Positions 54,076 through 63,837 of a stretch of DNA of 64,000 bases are shown piece after piece. The translations under genes were made by a program, and so were the position numbers. The stretch spans positions 1 to 64,000 of the forward strand of contig NZ_CANLYL010000009.1 of NCBI RefSeq assembly GCF_947495275.1. The letters run 5' to 3'. The notes under the pieces are model-generated. The model was not told the origin of the DNA and made no database searches. It was given only the letters and a program-made list of their open reading frames with translations. Numbering within the stretch: position 1 is the first letter of the stretch; each line of letters opens with the position of its first letter. Source of the DNA: an uncultured Roseobacter sp. (GTDB lineage Bacteria; Pseudomonadota; Alphaproteobacteria; Rhodobacterales; Rhodobacteraceae).

Positions 54076-54780
54076 TTACGCCGGTTCCCGCGGAGGGATC
54101 TGCAAGCCCTTCTCGACGGCGGGTCGTTCAAGGAAGCGATCCAGATAGGCCGCCACATTCTTGTGATCATAAAATCCAACTACGTCTTTTGTCTCGTAGA
54201 AGTCCAGGGCGCGAAGCCAGGGTGCAATCGCGATGTCGGCGATCGAATAATCGCCCGCGATCCATGTTTTACCTTCCAATGCGCCATCCAGAACGCCAAG
54301 CAGGCGTTTCGCTTCATCAATATAGCGCTGCTGCGGACGCTTGTCTTCCCACTGCGACCCGGCGAATTTGGAGAAAAACCCGAGCTGTCCGAACATCGGA
54401 CCCAATCCGCCCATCTGAAACATGACCCATTGAATGATATGGGCTTTTTCTGTGGCGTTAGATCCGATGAGTTTACCAGATTTCTCCGCGAGATAGATCA
54501 GGATGGCACCGCTTTCAAAAAGGGTAAGCGGTGTGCCATCTGGCCCGTTCGGGTCGATGATCGCCGGAATTTTGTTGTTCGGATTGAGCGACAGGAACTC
54601 GGGACTTTTCACATCTGCATCTGACAATGTGACCGTGTGGGCCTCGTAAGGGATACCCATTTCTTCCAGGGCGATTGATGCCTTCACACCATTCGGCGTT
54701 GGGAAAGAATAAAGTTGCAGGACATTTGGGTCCTTTGCAGGCCATTTGTCGTTGATACTGAAGTTTGACAGGTCGGCCAT
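54076..54780 (-). CDS. glutathione S-transferase, Nu-class (YghU/YfcG-like)
   Basis: 234-aa GST. N-terminal thioredoxin fold with LYSFPTPNGVKASIALEE, whose Thr-x-Asn-Gly motif is the Nu-class signature in place of the usual Tyr/Ser/Cys; these enzymes bind two glutathiones or GSSG and act as disulfide reductases. C-terminal helical domain from about 105. Starts at 54780 after AAGGAG; the upstream frame to 54927 has no family similarity. Confidence 0.9.
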   Translation of the reverse strand: MADLSNFSINDKWPAKDPNVLQLYSFPTPNGVKASIALEEMGIPYEAHTVTLSDADVKSPEFLSLNPNNKIPAIIDPNGPDGTPLTLFESGAILIYLAEKSGKLIGSNATEKAHIIQWVMFQMGGLGPMFGQLGFFSKFAGSQWEDKRPQQRYIDEAKRLLGVLDGALEGKTWIAGDYSIADIAIAPWLRALDFYETKDVVGFYDHKNVAAYLDRFLERPAVEKGLQIPPREPA

Positions 54781-54929
54781 ACGGCATCTCCTTTTTTGCG
54801 TTGAGGGTAAGACATAAGCGGATTTCCCCGTAAAAACAGGCTCGCCTGCGCGCAACAATGTGTTAACTAACGCACAGAGGGCCAAAGCAATCAGAAAGAG
54901 CCCCGGATCAGACAGTGTGAGGGACAATT

Positions 54930-55355
54930 ATGATCAACGAATTCAAGGATTTCATCGCCAAGGGCAATGTCATGGACATGGCTGTGGGTATCATCATCGG
55001 TGCGGCATTTACGGCGATTGTGACCTCGCTTGTGGGCGATCTGATCAACCCCATCATCGCGCTTTTCACCGGTGGGATTGATTTCTCGGGGTGGTTCTAC
55101 GTGATGGGAGAAGAAAGCTTCCCCTCCATTGAGGCGGCCACCGAAGTAGGGGTGCCGGTGTTTGCCGTCGGCAAGTTTGTCATGGCGATCATGAATTTCC
55201 TGATTGTCGCTTTTGTGGTGTTTTTGTTGGTCAAGATGGTCAACCGGATCAAGGAAGCTGCGGAAGAAGAGAAAGAAGCGGCCCCCGAAGAGCCAAAGGG
55301 ACCGTCCGAATTGGACGTCCTTCTGGAAATTCGTGATGCGTTGAAAAAAGGCTGA
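54930..55355 (+). CDS. mscL: large-conductance mechanosensitive channel
   Basis: 141-aa inner-membrane channel that opens on hypo-osmotic shock. N-terminal [20 protein letters not shown] precedes the pore helix ([17 protein letters not shown]), the periplasmic loop, TM2 (about 77-100) and an acidic cytoplasmic tail. Strong GAGGGA site. Monocistronic with terminator. Confidence 0.97.
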   Translation: MINEFKDFIAKGNVMDMAVGIIIGAAFTAIVTSLVGDLINPIIALFTGGIDFSGWFYVMGEESFPSIEAATEVGVPVFAVGKFVMAIMNFLIVAFVVFLLVKMVNRIKEAAEEEKEAAPEEPKGPSELDVLLEIRDALKKG

Positions 55356-55381
55356 TCCTAAGCCTGAGATCACGATGTAAT

Positions 55382-55409
55382 GCCCGCTTCCGATGGAGGC
55401 GGGCTTTTT
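55382..55409 (+). terminator. Rho-independent terminator of mscL
   Basis: Stem GCCCGCTTCC / GGAGGCGGGC (one wobble) with loop GAT, followed by T5. Confidence 0.9.
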
Positions 55410-55413
55410 CCTT

Positions 55414-55695
55414 TTAGAGCAATGCGATCAGCGTTTCTGCACCTTTGGTGCGCAGCGCATGGGTCTCGATCAGGTCTGGATCATCAATCCATGCTTGTGC
55501 GGCACCTCGGTCAGGGAATGTCAGGATCGCGACGCCATCTGGCAGGGCCTGGTCACCTTCCAGCCTGACCAATTCTGTAGAGGCTTGCAAAATTGCACCT
55601 CCATGGCGCGCCAGCGCTGCGCTTGCTTTTTCGCGATAGGCAGCAAGGGCAGCGGGGTCTTTCATCTTCAACGTTGCTACAGCATGTGCGGTCAT
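55414..55695 (-). CDS. DUF1330 family protein
   Basis: Small 93-aa dimeric alpha/beta-barrel (ferredoxin-like) protein. KDPAALAAYREKASAALARHGG and the FPDRGAAQAWIDDPDLI stretch match the family. Function unknown. Divergent from the LysR gene about 100 bases away, so possibly controlled by it. Confidence 0.85.
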   Translation of the reverse strand: MTAHAVATLKMKDPAALAAYREKASAALARHGGAILQASTELVRLEGDQALPDGVAILTFPDRGAAQAWIDDPDLIETHALRTKGAETLIALL

Positions 55696-55797
55696 CAGGT
55701 GTCCTACTCTGTTGATTGTCAGGCCTCACAAATAAGTGTCGGCCAGATGTGCGAAAATACCTCAACTCTGCATGTCCTATGTGCGATAATGATCATC

Positions 55798-56694
55798 ATG
55801 TTGGATTGGGATGATTTGAAATACGTGCTGGAGACCGTGCGCCATGGTGGACTGAGTGGCGCCGCCCGGGCGTTAAAGGTGAACCACGCGACGGTTTCAC
55901 GACGGATTGCGTCAGCAGAACGCGCGATGGGTGCGAGAATGTTTGACCGGGCACCAGGTGGATACCGGCCTACCGAAGCGGGTCTGGAAGCCGCGCGAAT
56001 GGCCGAACGTATGGAAACGGCCAGCCATGATTTGAGCCGCAGTCTGAGTGCCCGGGATCAGCAATTGAGCGGGGCTTTGACGATCACAGCACCGCAATTG
56101 CTGGTGGAACGTCTTCTGGCACCCATTCTGCGGGATTTTAAGGCGCAATATCCGGCGATTGAGCTAAGGATCATTGCAGCCAACCGCCAGCTCAATCTTG
56201 CAGCGCATGAAGCCGATGTGGCTTTTCGCATCTCGGACACGCCCGGTGATACGCTGGTTGGCCGTCGCGTTACCGAGCAATCTGCAGCCGTTTACGTGGG
56301 TAAAGAGCAGGCAGAACGGCTTCGTTGTGACCCGCAGTTACCGCTGGACTGGATCCGCTTCGCGCATTGGCCGGGGCCGCCTGCGGCTCTCAAAGAAGCT
56401 TGGCCGGAACGGCGTATAACACTGACCGTCGACGATATGTACGCGGCGCTGGCGGGCGTGCGCGCAAATATTGGGGCCACGCGGATGCCGTGCTTCATTG
56501 GCGACGTGGAACCCCGCATACAAAGGCTCGCGCGGGTGCCATTGCTCCCCTATCGGCCCATCTGGGTATTGACCCATGCTGACCTGCGCGGCACCCGTAA
56601 AGTCACGACATTTACCGAATTTGCGGCATTGCGCATTAATGCGATGCGTCCCCTTTTCGAGGGGCGCACACCGGCAGAGGGCTCTAGTTTTTGA
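55798..56694 (+). CDS. LysR family transcriptional regulator
   Basis: 298-aa regulator beginning MLDWDDLKYVLETVRHGG, with helix-turn-helix LSGAARALKVNHATVSRRI at about 19-38. An ATG three codons upstream (55789) is also possible; the frame is open further upstream without signal. Its 3' end overlaps the ald gene by 11 bases (convergent). Targets may include the divergent DUF1330 gene. Confidence 0.88.
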   Translation: MLDWDDLKYVLETVRHGGLSGAARALKVNHATVSRRIASAERAMGARMFDRAPGGYRPTEAGLEAARMAERMETASHDLSRSLSARDQQLSGALTITAPQLLVERLLAPILRDFKAQYPAIELRIIAANRQLNLAAHEADVAFRISDTPGDTLVGRRVTEQSAAVYVGKEQAERLRCDPQLPLDWIRFAHWPGPPAALKEAWPERRITLTVDDMYAALAGVRANIGATRMPCFIGDVEPRIQRLARVPLLPYRPIWVLTHADLRGTRKVTTFTEFAALRINAMRPLFEGRTPAEGSSF

Positions 56695-57802
56695 TTGCCA
56701 CGCTGGGCGAGATGACGTCGATCCCCAGCGCTTTTCCAACGGCATAATAGGTGAGTTGGCCACCGTGAACGTTCAGGCCGTTCATGAGGTGCGGATCGTC
56801 GGTGCAGGCTTGGCGCCACCCCTTGTCGGCCAACGCCAGCATGAAAGGCATCGTCGCGTTGCCAAGCGCAATCGTAGACGTGCGTGCAACGGCGCCGGGC
56901 ATATTGGCGACGCAGTAGTGCATGATACCGTCCACGTTATAGACAGGGTCTTGATGGGTGGTCGCCTTCGAGGTTTCAAAGCATCCGCCCTGATCAATTG
57001 CAACGTCAACAAGAGCGGCACCTGGCTTTAATTCGGCGAGCTGGGCGCGACTGATCAGCTTGGGCGCCGCTGCACCTGGTATCAGAACCGCACCGATGAT
57101 CATATCTGCTTCGCGGGCCAGTTCGATCGTGTTCCCCGCAGAGGCATAGCTGGTTTTGAATGTGCCTCCAAAGACATCGTCAAGGTATCTCAGTCGGGGC
57201 AAAGACCGATCCAGCACGGTCACATCCGCGCCCATGCCGGCTGCGATCTTGGCGGCGTGAGTGCCGACAACACCGCCCCCGATGACAACAACACGCGCTG
57301 GTCCCACACCAGGCACGCCGCCCATCAGGACACCGCGGCCTCCATTGGCTTTTTGCAACGTCCAGGCACCAACCTGCGGAGCCAGGCGACCGGCGACTTC
57401 GGACATCGGCGCGAGAAGGGGCAGGCCGCCACGATCATCCGTGACGGTTTCATAGGCGATGCACGTGGCGCCGGACGCGATGAGATCATGTGTTTGATCG
57501 GGGTCTGGTGCCAGATGTAGATAAGTGAAAAGCAACTGCCCGTCGCGCAGCATTTTACGTTCGCCAGCCTGGGGTTCCTTGACCTTGACGATCATATCTG
57601 CCGTGGCAAAGATCTCTTCGGCCGTTTCGATGACCCGAGCGCCAGCAGTCACATAGGCCTCATCTTCAAACCCGGCACCCGCGCCCGCGCCACTTTGGAT
57701 GAGAACGTCGTGTCCGTGGTTCACCGCCTCTTGGGCTGCATTTGGCGTCATGCCGACGCGGAATTCCTGAGGTTTGATCTCTTTTGGGCAACCGATGATC
57801 AT
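56684..57802 (-). CDS. ald: alanine dehydrogenase
   Basis: 372-aa NAD-dependent enzyme, reversibly deaminating L-alanine to pyruvate and ammonia. Start MIIGCPKEIKPQEFRVGMTP and the Rossmann motif VVVIGGGVVGTHAAKIAAG are diagnostic, as are IVKVKEP and TYLHLAPD. Divergent from an Lrp/AsnC gene, the usual AldR arrangement. The frame extends to 57865, but that start lacks family similarity. Confidence 0.95.
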   Translation of the reverse strand: MIIGCPKEIKPQEFRVGMTPNAAQEAVNHGHDVLIQSGAGAGAGFEDEAYVTAGARVIETAEEIFATADMIVKVKEPQAGERKMLRDGQLLFTYLHLAPDPDQTHDLIASGATCIAYETVTDDRGGLPLLAPMSEVAGRLAPQVGAWTLQKANGGRGVLMGGVPGVGPARVVVIGGGVVGTHAAKIAAGMGADVTVLDRSLPRLRYLDDVFGGTFKTSYASAGNTIELAREADMIIGAVLIPGAAAPKLISRAQLAELKPGAALVDVAIDQGGCFETSKATTHQDPVYNVDGIMHYCVANMPGAVARTSTIALGNATMPFMLALADKGWRQACTDDPHLMNGLNVHGGQLTYYAVGKALGIDVISPSVAIKN

Positions 57803-57940
57803 CGGGGTCTCCTCTGCATATAATTGCCAGTATGGTACGGTATGCAAAATGCAATGTAGCACCAAACGTTGCTCGCGTTAGCGCTAGTTCTGTGAATATA
57901 CTGGCGCAAATAGAGGGATTATTCGGAGAATCTTGCGAAA

Positions 57941-58399
57941 ATGAGCTTGGATGCAACAGATCGACGTATCATGAAAGCGCTTCAGCGCAAGGGGCGTATG
58001 CCAAATGCCGAGCTGAGCGAAATGGTCAATCTGTCTCCCTCGGCGTGCCATCGTCGCGTGCAGCGGCTTGAAAAAGACGGTTATATCCGGGACTACGTGG
58101 CGTTGTTGGATGCGCGCAAGATGGGGGTTGCTACCACTGTCTTTGTGGAGATTACGTTGCAGGGTCAGGCGGATGAGGTTCTGGATGCATTTGAAAAGGC
58201 GGTCAGCCGTATCCCGGACGTATTGGAGTGTCATCTGATGGCGGGCACTGCTGATTATCTGCTAAAAGTTGTCGCTGAAAATACGGAGGATTTCGCCCGC
58301 ATTCATCGACAACATCTGGCGCGTTTACCGGGGGTCGCGCAGATGCAATCGAGTTTCGCCTTGCGGACAGTATTTAAAACCACGGCTCTGCCTGTCTGA
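57941..58399 (+). CDS. Lrp/AsnC family regulator, probable AldR
   Basis: 152-aa regulator with helix-turn-helix (NAELSEMVNLSPSACHRRVQRL) and RAM domain. It lies divergent from ald with a 138-base intergenic region, so it probably activates alanine dehydrogenase in response to alanine. The intergenic region is AT-rich near the centre, without a clear long palindrome that I can identify. Confidence 0.9.
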   Translation: MSLDATDRRIMKALQRKGRMPNAELSEMVNLSPSACHRRVQRLEKDGYIRDYVALLDARKMGVATTVFVEITLQGQADEVLDAFEKAVSRIPDVLECHLMAGTADYLLKVVAENTEDFARIHRQHLARLPGVAQMQSSFALRTVFKTTALPV

Positions 58400-58532
58400 C
58401 GTTTGCTGCGCAGGCTTCACGGAGAACCACAGTGATGAGATGCGCGGCCGCCATTTTCTGACCATCCTCACGCCTGTTGTTGAAAATTGTGGTCAATGAC
58501 TGAAGCTAGCTGGATCAGCTGCGACGGCCAGA

Positions 58533-60509
58533 TCAGGCCGCAGACGTTTTGCCGAGTTGCCCGACCGTGACGGCCTCAAGTGCCTTTTCCGCGGGCATCG
58601 GTTTGCCAAAAAGAAAACCTTGATATTGATCGCAATCCAGTTCCCTCAACATTTCCGTGTGATCGTGGTTTTCGACACCTTCGATTGTCACCTGCATGCC
58701 CATCTTGTGGCCGAGGGTAACGATGGTTTCGATGATTTCGCGATACTTGGTGCTGTCGAATTCGAAACCTTCCAGGAAAACCCGATCAATTTTCAATTTG
58801 TCGAAGTCGTACTTCCACAGGTACCCGAGGCTGGAATATCCTGTGCCAAAATCATCCATCGCTATGGAGATTCCCATGCGTTTCAGTCCCACCAATTGAG
58901 CCGAGACACGTTCTTCATCTGCCATCAGCAGGCTTTCTGTCACTTCCAGTTCCAGACGTGAGGCTGGGAAGTCCTGCCGCGTCAACACGTCTTCTATTTC
59001 CGATACCAGATCCCCGCGTTGGAACTGGGCTGGTGACAGATTGACCGACAGAAAGATGTGATCGGGCCATGATTTGGCCGCGACAATTGCGCGTTCCAAT
59101 GTTTGTATTCCGATGGCCTGAATCATGCCGGTTTCCTCTGCGATCGGAATAAATTCTGTTGGCGATATTGGGGTGCCTTGGGCGTCATTCAGCCTGAGCA
59201 GGGCTTCAAATCCGACAATAGAGGCATCCGCGGGATTGGAGAGCGGTTGGAAATGGATTTCGAATTCATCGTTTTGCAACGCCTCACGCATCCTCGCCTC
59301 GACTGCGCAGCGCCGTACCATGGCGGTGTCAAGCTCGCGGAAATAGAACTGCATATTGTTTCGGCCGTTTGTTTTCGCGTGATATAGGGCAAGGTCCGCC
59401 GCGTGGAGCGCCTCGGGTCCGGATTCTGTTACACCTGCAAGGTGAGACCCTATGCTGATGCTGCCTTGTATTGTCGTTCCCTTGTATTCGAATGGTTTGG
59501 AGGCTTCCGCCAAGATGCGCTCACCGATCGACGTCAGAAGCTCAGCGATAGCATCCGGGAAGGCAATGACAAATTCGTCCCCTCCCATGCGGCCCACAAG
59601 ATCGGTGCTGCGTACATTGTTGATCAGAATGGACGCGATGTGCTTGAGATAAGCGTCACCAAATTCATGCCCATTGGAATCATTGATGTTTTTGAATTTG
59701 TCGACGTCCATGAAAAAGACACCTATCACCTTGCTTTTTTCGCGGTCAGCGAACCGTGCTTTGCATTCGCTGCTCATGGTGTGCCGGTTCAAGGCACCGG
59801 TGAGAGCGTCAAAGCGGGACAGGTGGTTGACCCGTTTTGTTCGCGTATAAGCCTGTTCCCGCTTCATGATAAAGGCGATGGAGGGCACCAAATAGATGAT
59901 GGCGGACAGAATTGGCAGGAGCAGGCCAATCCAGTCGAGAAACTTGGTGTAGAAGGCGGCTGCTTCCGATTTGTCCAGGTATAGTTGAACCGCTCCGATC
60001 GGTGCGCCGCTGGGGTCTTTGATGAGAACCAGCGCGTCGACAAACACGTTTACCGTACCGTTGGGGCTTTCCTTTTGAACCACATCGATACTCGATTGAC
60101 CGGAGGTGACGACATTCAGCGCAGTATCGTTCACAGGTTGATTGCCGCTCATGTCAAAGAGGCCGTAATCATTCGAGTAGACCGCACGCCCTTCCGCATC
60201 ATAGACGATAAAGGCATAGACATTGCCAAAATTGATCGCTGAATCGATGACCGATTGCTGGCCGGCTGTCAGCGCACCATCACTGAGAATGCTGCCCGAA
60301 CCGGTTGAGCGTGTATTGAACTCCTCAGCCCAACTCATCGCGTCCATTTCTGCCTGCTTATTGATGGTCTCTCCGACGGCCCAGTCGATGAGAAGATGAA
60401 CTCCAAGCGTGATCGCGCCTGTAAAGGCGACCAGAACGAGCAACGGAACAGCGCATTTGCGCAAAGAAGAACTTGTTTCACCATTTGTGAACAAGGTGCT
60501 GGCGTCCAT
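58533..60509 (-). CDS. membrane-bound GGDEF-EAL cyclic-di-GMP protein
   Basis: 658-aa protein starting MDASTLFTNG. TM1 about 19-41 and TM2 about 194-215 enclose a roughly 150-residue periplasmic sensor with a PAS/Cache-like VYAFIVYDAEGRAVYSND segment. GGDEF intact at 309-313 with RxxD site R300-D303; EAL at 435-437 with SVNLS, EVTES, MDDFGTG, LKIDR and EGVEN preserved, so both activities are possible. Start chosen for a GGAG site; the frame is open to 60584. Confidence 0.92.
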   Translation of the reverse strand: MDASTLFTNGETSSSLRKCAVPLLVLVAFTGAITLGVHLLIDWAVGETINKQAEMDAMSWAEEFNTRSTGSGSILSDGALTAGQQSVIDSAINFGNVYAFIVYDAEGRAVYSNDYGLFDMSGNQPVNDTALNVVTSGQSSIDVVQKESPNGTVNVFVDALVLIKDPSGAPIGAVQLYLDKSEAAAFYTKFLDWIGLLLPILSAIIYLVPSIAFIMKREQAYTRTKRVNHLSRFDALTGALNRHTMSSECKARFADREKSKVIGVFFMDVDKFKNINDSNGHEFGDAYLKHIASILINNVRSTDLVGRMGGDEFVIAFPDAIAELLTSIGERILAEASKPFEYKGTTIQGSISIGSHLAGVTESGPEALHAADLALYHAKTNGRNNMQFYFRELDTAMVRRCAVEARMREALQNDEFEIHFQPLSNPADASIVGFEALLRLNDAQGTPISPTEFIPIAEETGMIQAIGIQTLERAIVAAKSWPDHIFLSVNLSPAQFQRGDLVSEIEDVLTRQDFPASRLELEVTESLLMADEERVSAQLVGLKRMGISIAMDDFGTGYSSLGYLWKYDFDKLKIDRVFLEGFEFDSTKYREIIETIVTLGHKMGMQVTIEGVENHDHTEMLRELDCDQYQGFLFGKPMPAEKALEAVTVGQLGKTSAA

Positions 60510-60648
60510 GTTTTGGCTCCGACAACGACTGTTCACTCTTTTGTGAAGTAGTGTCGTTAACATGGCGTGGCTCGCCGCACGCAATAAATCGCGATTTTTA
60601 TCAGCAGTTTAACGAAATGGAATTTCAGAAGTTTAAGCGGGAACGAAA

Positions 60649-60680
60649 GACCCCCCGCAAGTTGTTACATACGAGGGGTC
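60649..60680 (-). terminator. possible terminator of rpsU
   Basis: GACCCC (60649-60654) and GGGGTC (60675-60680) pair around a 20-base loop, downstream of rpsU on the minus strand. The following T-run is poor (TTTCGTT), so this is tentative. Confidence 0.4.
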
Positions 60681-60708
60681 AATTCAGTTGCCTTGCGACG
60701 GGAAAAGC

Positions 60709-60915
60709 TTAGAGCATTCCTTCGCGTTGGGCTTTTTTGCGTGCCAGTTTACGGGCACGGCGGATCGCTTCAGCTTTCTCGCGCGCTTTTTTCTCGGACG
60801 GCTTCTCGAAATGTTGCTTGAGCTTCATCTCACGGAAGACACCTTCACGCTGTAGCTTTTTCTTCAGGGCACGAAGCGCCTGATCGACATTGTTGTCGCG
60901 AACACTAACCTGCAT
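60709..60915 (-). CDS. rpsU: 30S ribosomal protein S21
   Basis: 68-aa basic protein. [20 protein letters not shown] and [20 protein letters not shown] are characteristic of S21. Its start is directly preceded by a GAAA-loop hairpin that contains the ribosome binding site. Confidence 0.95.
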   Translation of the reverse strand: MQVSVRDNNVDQALRALKKKLQREGVFREMKLKQHFEKPSEKKAREKAEAIRRARKLARKKAQREGML

Positions 60916-60929
60916 GTGGTTTTCACCAC
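60916..60929 (-). promoter_or_regulatory. hairpin covering the rpsU ribosome binding site
   Basis: On the minus strand, GTGGT-GAAA-ACCAC is immediately followed by the rpsU ATG. The stem includes part of the AGGTGG Shine-Dalgarno sequence and the loop is a GNRA tetraloop. It could tune translation or be bound by S21 or another ribosomal factor. Confidence 0.55.
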
Positions 60930-61030
60930 CTTTCTAAGTTGAGTTGCAAGGATTTGCAGGAAATGGGCATATAGCAAGGACGCCCTATCTTGTCCAGTCA
61001 CGAGCCGCATCATCGCAACGGAGACACCAA

Positions 61031-61729
61031 ATGACAGTATCTTATGAGACCGCAAAGTCACAACTGCTGGAGGCAGCTCTCCTGCATGTGCCTTTCGATG
61101 GATGGTCGGAGGCGACCTTCAAGGCTGCGATTCGTGAAACTGCTATCGCCCCGGCGGTGGCACGCGCTGTCTGTCCGCGCGGCGCGGTTGATCTTGCGAT
61201 TGCTTTTCATCACCGCGGAGATGAGGCGATGCTGGAACGTCTCAATTCCGAAGACATGAGCGATATGAAGTTCCGCGAGAAGATCGCCGCGGCGGTGCGG
61301 TTCCGCCTTGAAGCGGTCTCCGACAAGGAAGCTGTTCGGCGCGGGACAACACTTTTTGCGCTGCCCATCTATGCAGCTGATGGGGCTAAGCTGATTTGGG
61401 GTACGGCGGACAAGATCTGGGACGCCCTGGGCGACACTTCAGACGATGTGAACTGGTATACGAAGCGTGCAACGCTTGGCGGTGTCTACTCTGCAACTGT
61501 GCTTTATTGGTTGGGCGATGACAGCCCGGAGGCTACGGCGACCTGGGAATTCCTTGACCGGCGCATCGAGGACGTGATGCAGATCGAAAAACTGAAAGCG
61601 CGCGTGCGTCAAAGCCCGGCGCTCACACGATTGATGACAGGGCCCAATTGGATTTTGAGCCACATCAAAGCGCCCGCCCGCATGCCCAATATGGACCTTC
61701 CGGGCAGTTGGACGACACCGCGCAAGTGA
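61031..61729 (+). CDS. COQ9 family ubiquinone biosynthesis protein
   Basis: 232-aa protein starting MTVSYETAKSQLLEAALLHV. TetR-like fold with C-terminal lipid-binding helix; the region WYTKRATLGGVYSATVLYWL is the COQ9 signature. It helps present polyprenyl quinone precursors to the Coq7-type hydroxylase. The frame extends to 60944 without family similarity. Confidence 0.9.
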   Translation: MTVSYETAKSQLLEAALLHVPFDGWSEATFKAAIRETAIAPAVARAVCPRGAVDLAIAFHHRGDEAMLERLNSEDMSDMKFREKIAAAVRFRLEAVSDKEAVRRGTTLFALPIYAADGAKLIWGTADKIWDALGDTSDDVNWYTKRATLGGVYSATVLYWLGDDSPEATATWEFLDRRIEDVMQIEKLKARVRQSPALTRLMTGPNWILSHIKAPARMPNMDLPGSWTTPRK

Positions 61730-61803
61730 TCTGACGCAACCTGTCTTTGGTTGGCCATTCCGCATGGTCCTGCTAGGCAGGGGCAAGCAAAGAGGACCTG
61801 TTC

Positions 61804-62787
61804 ATGACCGAGATGATGCGCGCTGTTGAGATCACCGAAGCCGGAGGCCCGGAGGTTCTGAAACTGACAGAACGCCCTGTCCCTGAGCCAGCGCATGGGC
61901 AGGTGATCATTCAAGTTGCATGGGCGGGGGTCAATCGACCTGATGCCTTGCAACGGGCAGGGCTCTACGCGCCGCCACCCACAGCGAGTGACTTGCCGGG
62001 ATTGGAAGCTTCGGGTGAGGTTGTGGCGGTGGGAGACGGCGTGTCCGGTCTTGAGATCGGCGATCAGGTCTGTGCGCTTTTGCCCGGAGGAGGGTACGCC
62101 GAATATGTGGCCACCCCTGCCGCGCATTGCCTGCCGGTGCCTAAGAATATGAGCCTGCGAGAGGCGGCCTGCCTGCCGGAGACGTTTTTCACGGTGTGGT
62201 CCAATGTATTCGGTCGCGGCGGTCTGCAGGCGGGTGAGCGGTTTTTGGTGCATGGCGGATCCTCCGGCATCGGGACAACGGCGATCCAGTTAGCGCGCGC
62301 GTTTGGCGCAAGGGTGTTCACCACTGCCGGTTCAGCAGAGAAGTGCGATGCCTGCGCCGCTTTGGGCGCAGAAATTGCCATCAATTACCGGGAACAGGAT
62401 TTTGTGAAGATTCTGCGCGATGAAGGTGGCGCGGATTTGATCCTCGACATGGTTGGAGGGGACTACATCCCCCGCAATCTCAAAGCCCTTGCTGATGACG
62501 GACGGCTCATCCAGATTGCCTTTCTGGGAGGGGCGAAGGTCGAAGTGAACTTTGCCACGTTGATGACCCGGCGGCTGACAATGACAGGGAGCACGCTGCG
62601 CCCGCAGAGTGATCTGGCAAAGGCGCGCATCGCGCAGGAGTTGCGTGAGTCAGTTTGGCCTCTGCTGGATACTGGCCAGGTGGCACCGGTCATGGATCAG
62701 GCCTTTGATCTGGAAGATGCCAGCAAGGCCCACGCGCGCATGGAAAGCTCGGGGCATATTGGCAAAATCGTTCTGAAAGTCAGCTAA
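61804..62787 (+). CDS. NAD(P)H quinone oxidoreductase, PIG3/TED-like
   Basis: 327-aa zinc-free medium-chain dehydrogenase/reductase. Nucleotide loop HGGSSGIGTTAIQLA at about 154-168. Short N-terminal catalytic domain; final TM-like segment absent. Reduces quinones or enals with NADPH. Next to a second quinone oxidoreductase, perhaps with roles in electrophile defence. Confidence 0.9.
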   Translation: MTEMMRAVEITEAGGPEVLKLTERPVPEPAHGQVIIQVAWAGVNRPDALQRAGLYAPPPTASDLPGLEASGEVVAVGDGVSGLEIGDQVCALLPGGGYAEYVATPAAHCLPVPKNMSLREAACLPETFFTVWSNVFGRGGLQAGERFLVHGGSSGIGTTAIQLARAFGARVFTTAGSAEKCDACAALGAEIAINYREQDFVKILRDEGGADLILDMVGGDYIPRNLKALADDGRLIQIAFLGGAKVEVNFATLMTRRLTMTGSTLRPQSDLAKARIAQELRESVWPLLDTGQVAPVMDQAFDLEDASKAHARMESSGHIGKIVLKVS

Positions 62788-62854
62788 TTCGCCACGCTCC
62801 AATGCCGGCCCGTTCACATTGGGGCGAGGAGATAAATCTTGAGGAGACCGCGAC

Positions 62855-63829
62855 ATGGCACAAACCGTCATCATAGAACAAACCGGTGGGCCGGAAGCGA
62901 TGGCCCTTGTGGACCGGGATGTCGGCGATCCTGGCCCCGGCGAAATACGCATTGCGCACAAAGCCTGCGGTCTGAACTTCATTGATGTGTATCAGCGCAC
63001 GGGACTTTACCCGCTGGACTTGCCGCATGCCCTGGGGATGGAGGCGGCGGGGGTCATTGAGGCCGTTGGTGAGGGTGTTGCGCATCTGAAAATCGGTGAC
63101 CGTGCTGCCTATGCGGCGATCCCACCCGGCGCTTATGCGCAGGCGCGGGTCATGCCCGCCGCCCAGGTGTGTCCGTTACCTGAGGATATTTCCTTTGAGA
63201 TTGCCGCTGCAATGATGTTGAAAGGCACAACTGTCGAGTATCTGTTCCACCGCACAACGCCTCTGACCCGCGGAGATACGGTTCTCTTTCATGCCGCTGC
63301 GGGGGGTGTCGGTCTGATCGCCTGCCAGTGGGCGCGCTCCGAAGGTATCACCTTGATCGGTACCGCTGGCACGGATGAAAAATGCCAGCTCGCTTTGGAA
63401 CACGGCGCGGCCCATTGCATCAACTATCGTACCGAGGACTGGGTCGCACGTATTCAGGAGCTGACGGAGGGTCGCGGCGTTGATGTCGTTATGGATTCGG
63501 TTGGCGCGGATACGTTTGAGGGGTCGCTCGACAGTTTGAAACCTTTGGGCATGATGATCTCCTTTGGGAATGCGTCAGGCCCGGTGCCGCCGTTCAGCCT
63601 TTCGGTGCTCGCTCAGAAAGGGTCTCTGAAAATCACACGCCCCACGTTGTTTGCGCATTCCAATGACCACGCAACTTGCCAGGAAATGGCGCGTCACCTC
63701 TTTGACAAAGTGCAATCGGGCGAGGTCAATATTCGGATTGATCAGAGATTTCCGCTCAGTGACGTACGCGCAGCCCATGAGGCGCTTGAGGCAAGGCAAA
63801 CGACAGGAAGCACCATTCTGACGGTATGA
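62855..63829 (+). CDS. quinone oxidoreductase (QOR)
   Basis: 324-aa medium-chain reductase, NADPH loop HAAAGGVGLIACQWA. QOR1-type features include GLNFIDVYQRTGLYP and the late SFGNASGPVPPF. One-electron or two-electron reduction of quinones. Same direction as the PIG3-like gene, 67 bases apart. Confidence 0.92.
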   Translation: MAQTVIIEQTGGPEAMALVDRDVGDPGPGEIRIAHKACGLNFIDVYQRTGLYPLDLPHALGMEAAGVIEAVGEGVAHLKIGDRAAYAAIPPGAYAQARVMPAAQVCPLPEDISFEIAAAMMLKGTTVEYLFHRTTPLTRGDTVLFHAAAGGVGLIACQWARSEGITLIGTAGTDEKCQLALEHGAAHCINYRTEDWVARIQELTEGRGVDVVMDSVGADTFEGSLDSLKPLGMMISFGNASGPVPPFSLSVLAQKGSLKITRPTLFAHSNDHATCQEMARHLFDKVQSGEVNIRIDQRFPLSDVRAAHEALEARQTTGSTILTV

Positions 63830-63837
63830 TGGGCGGC

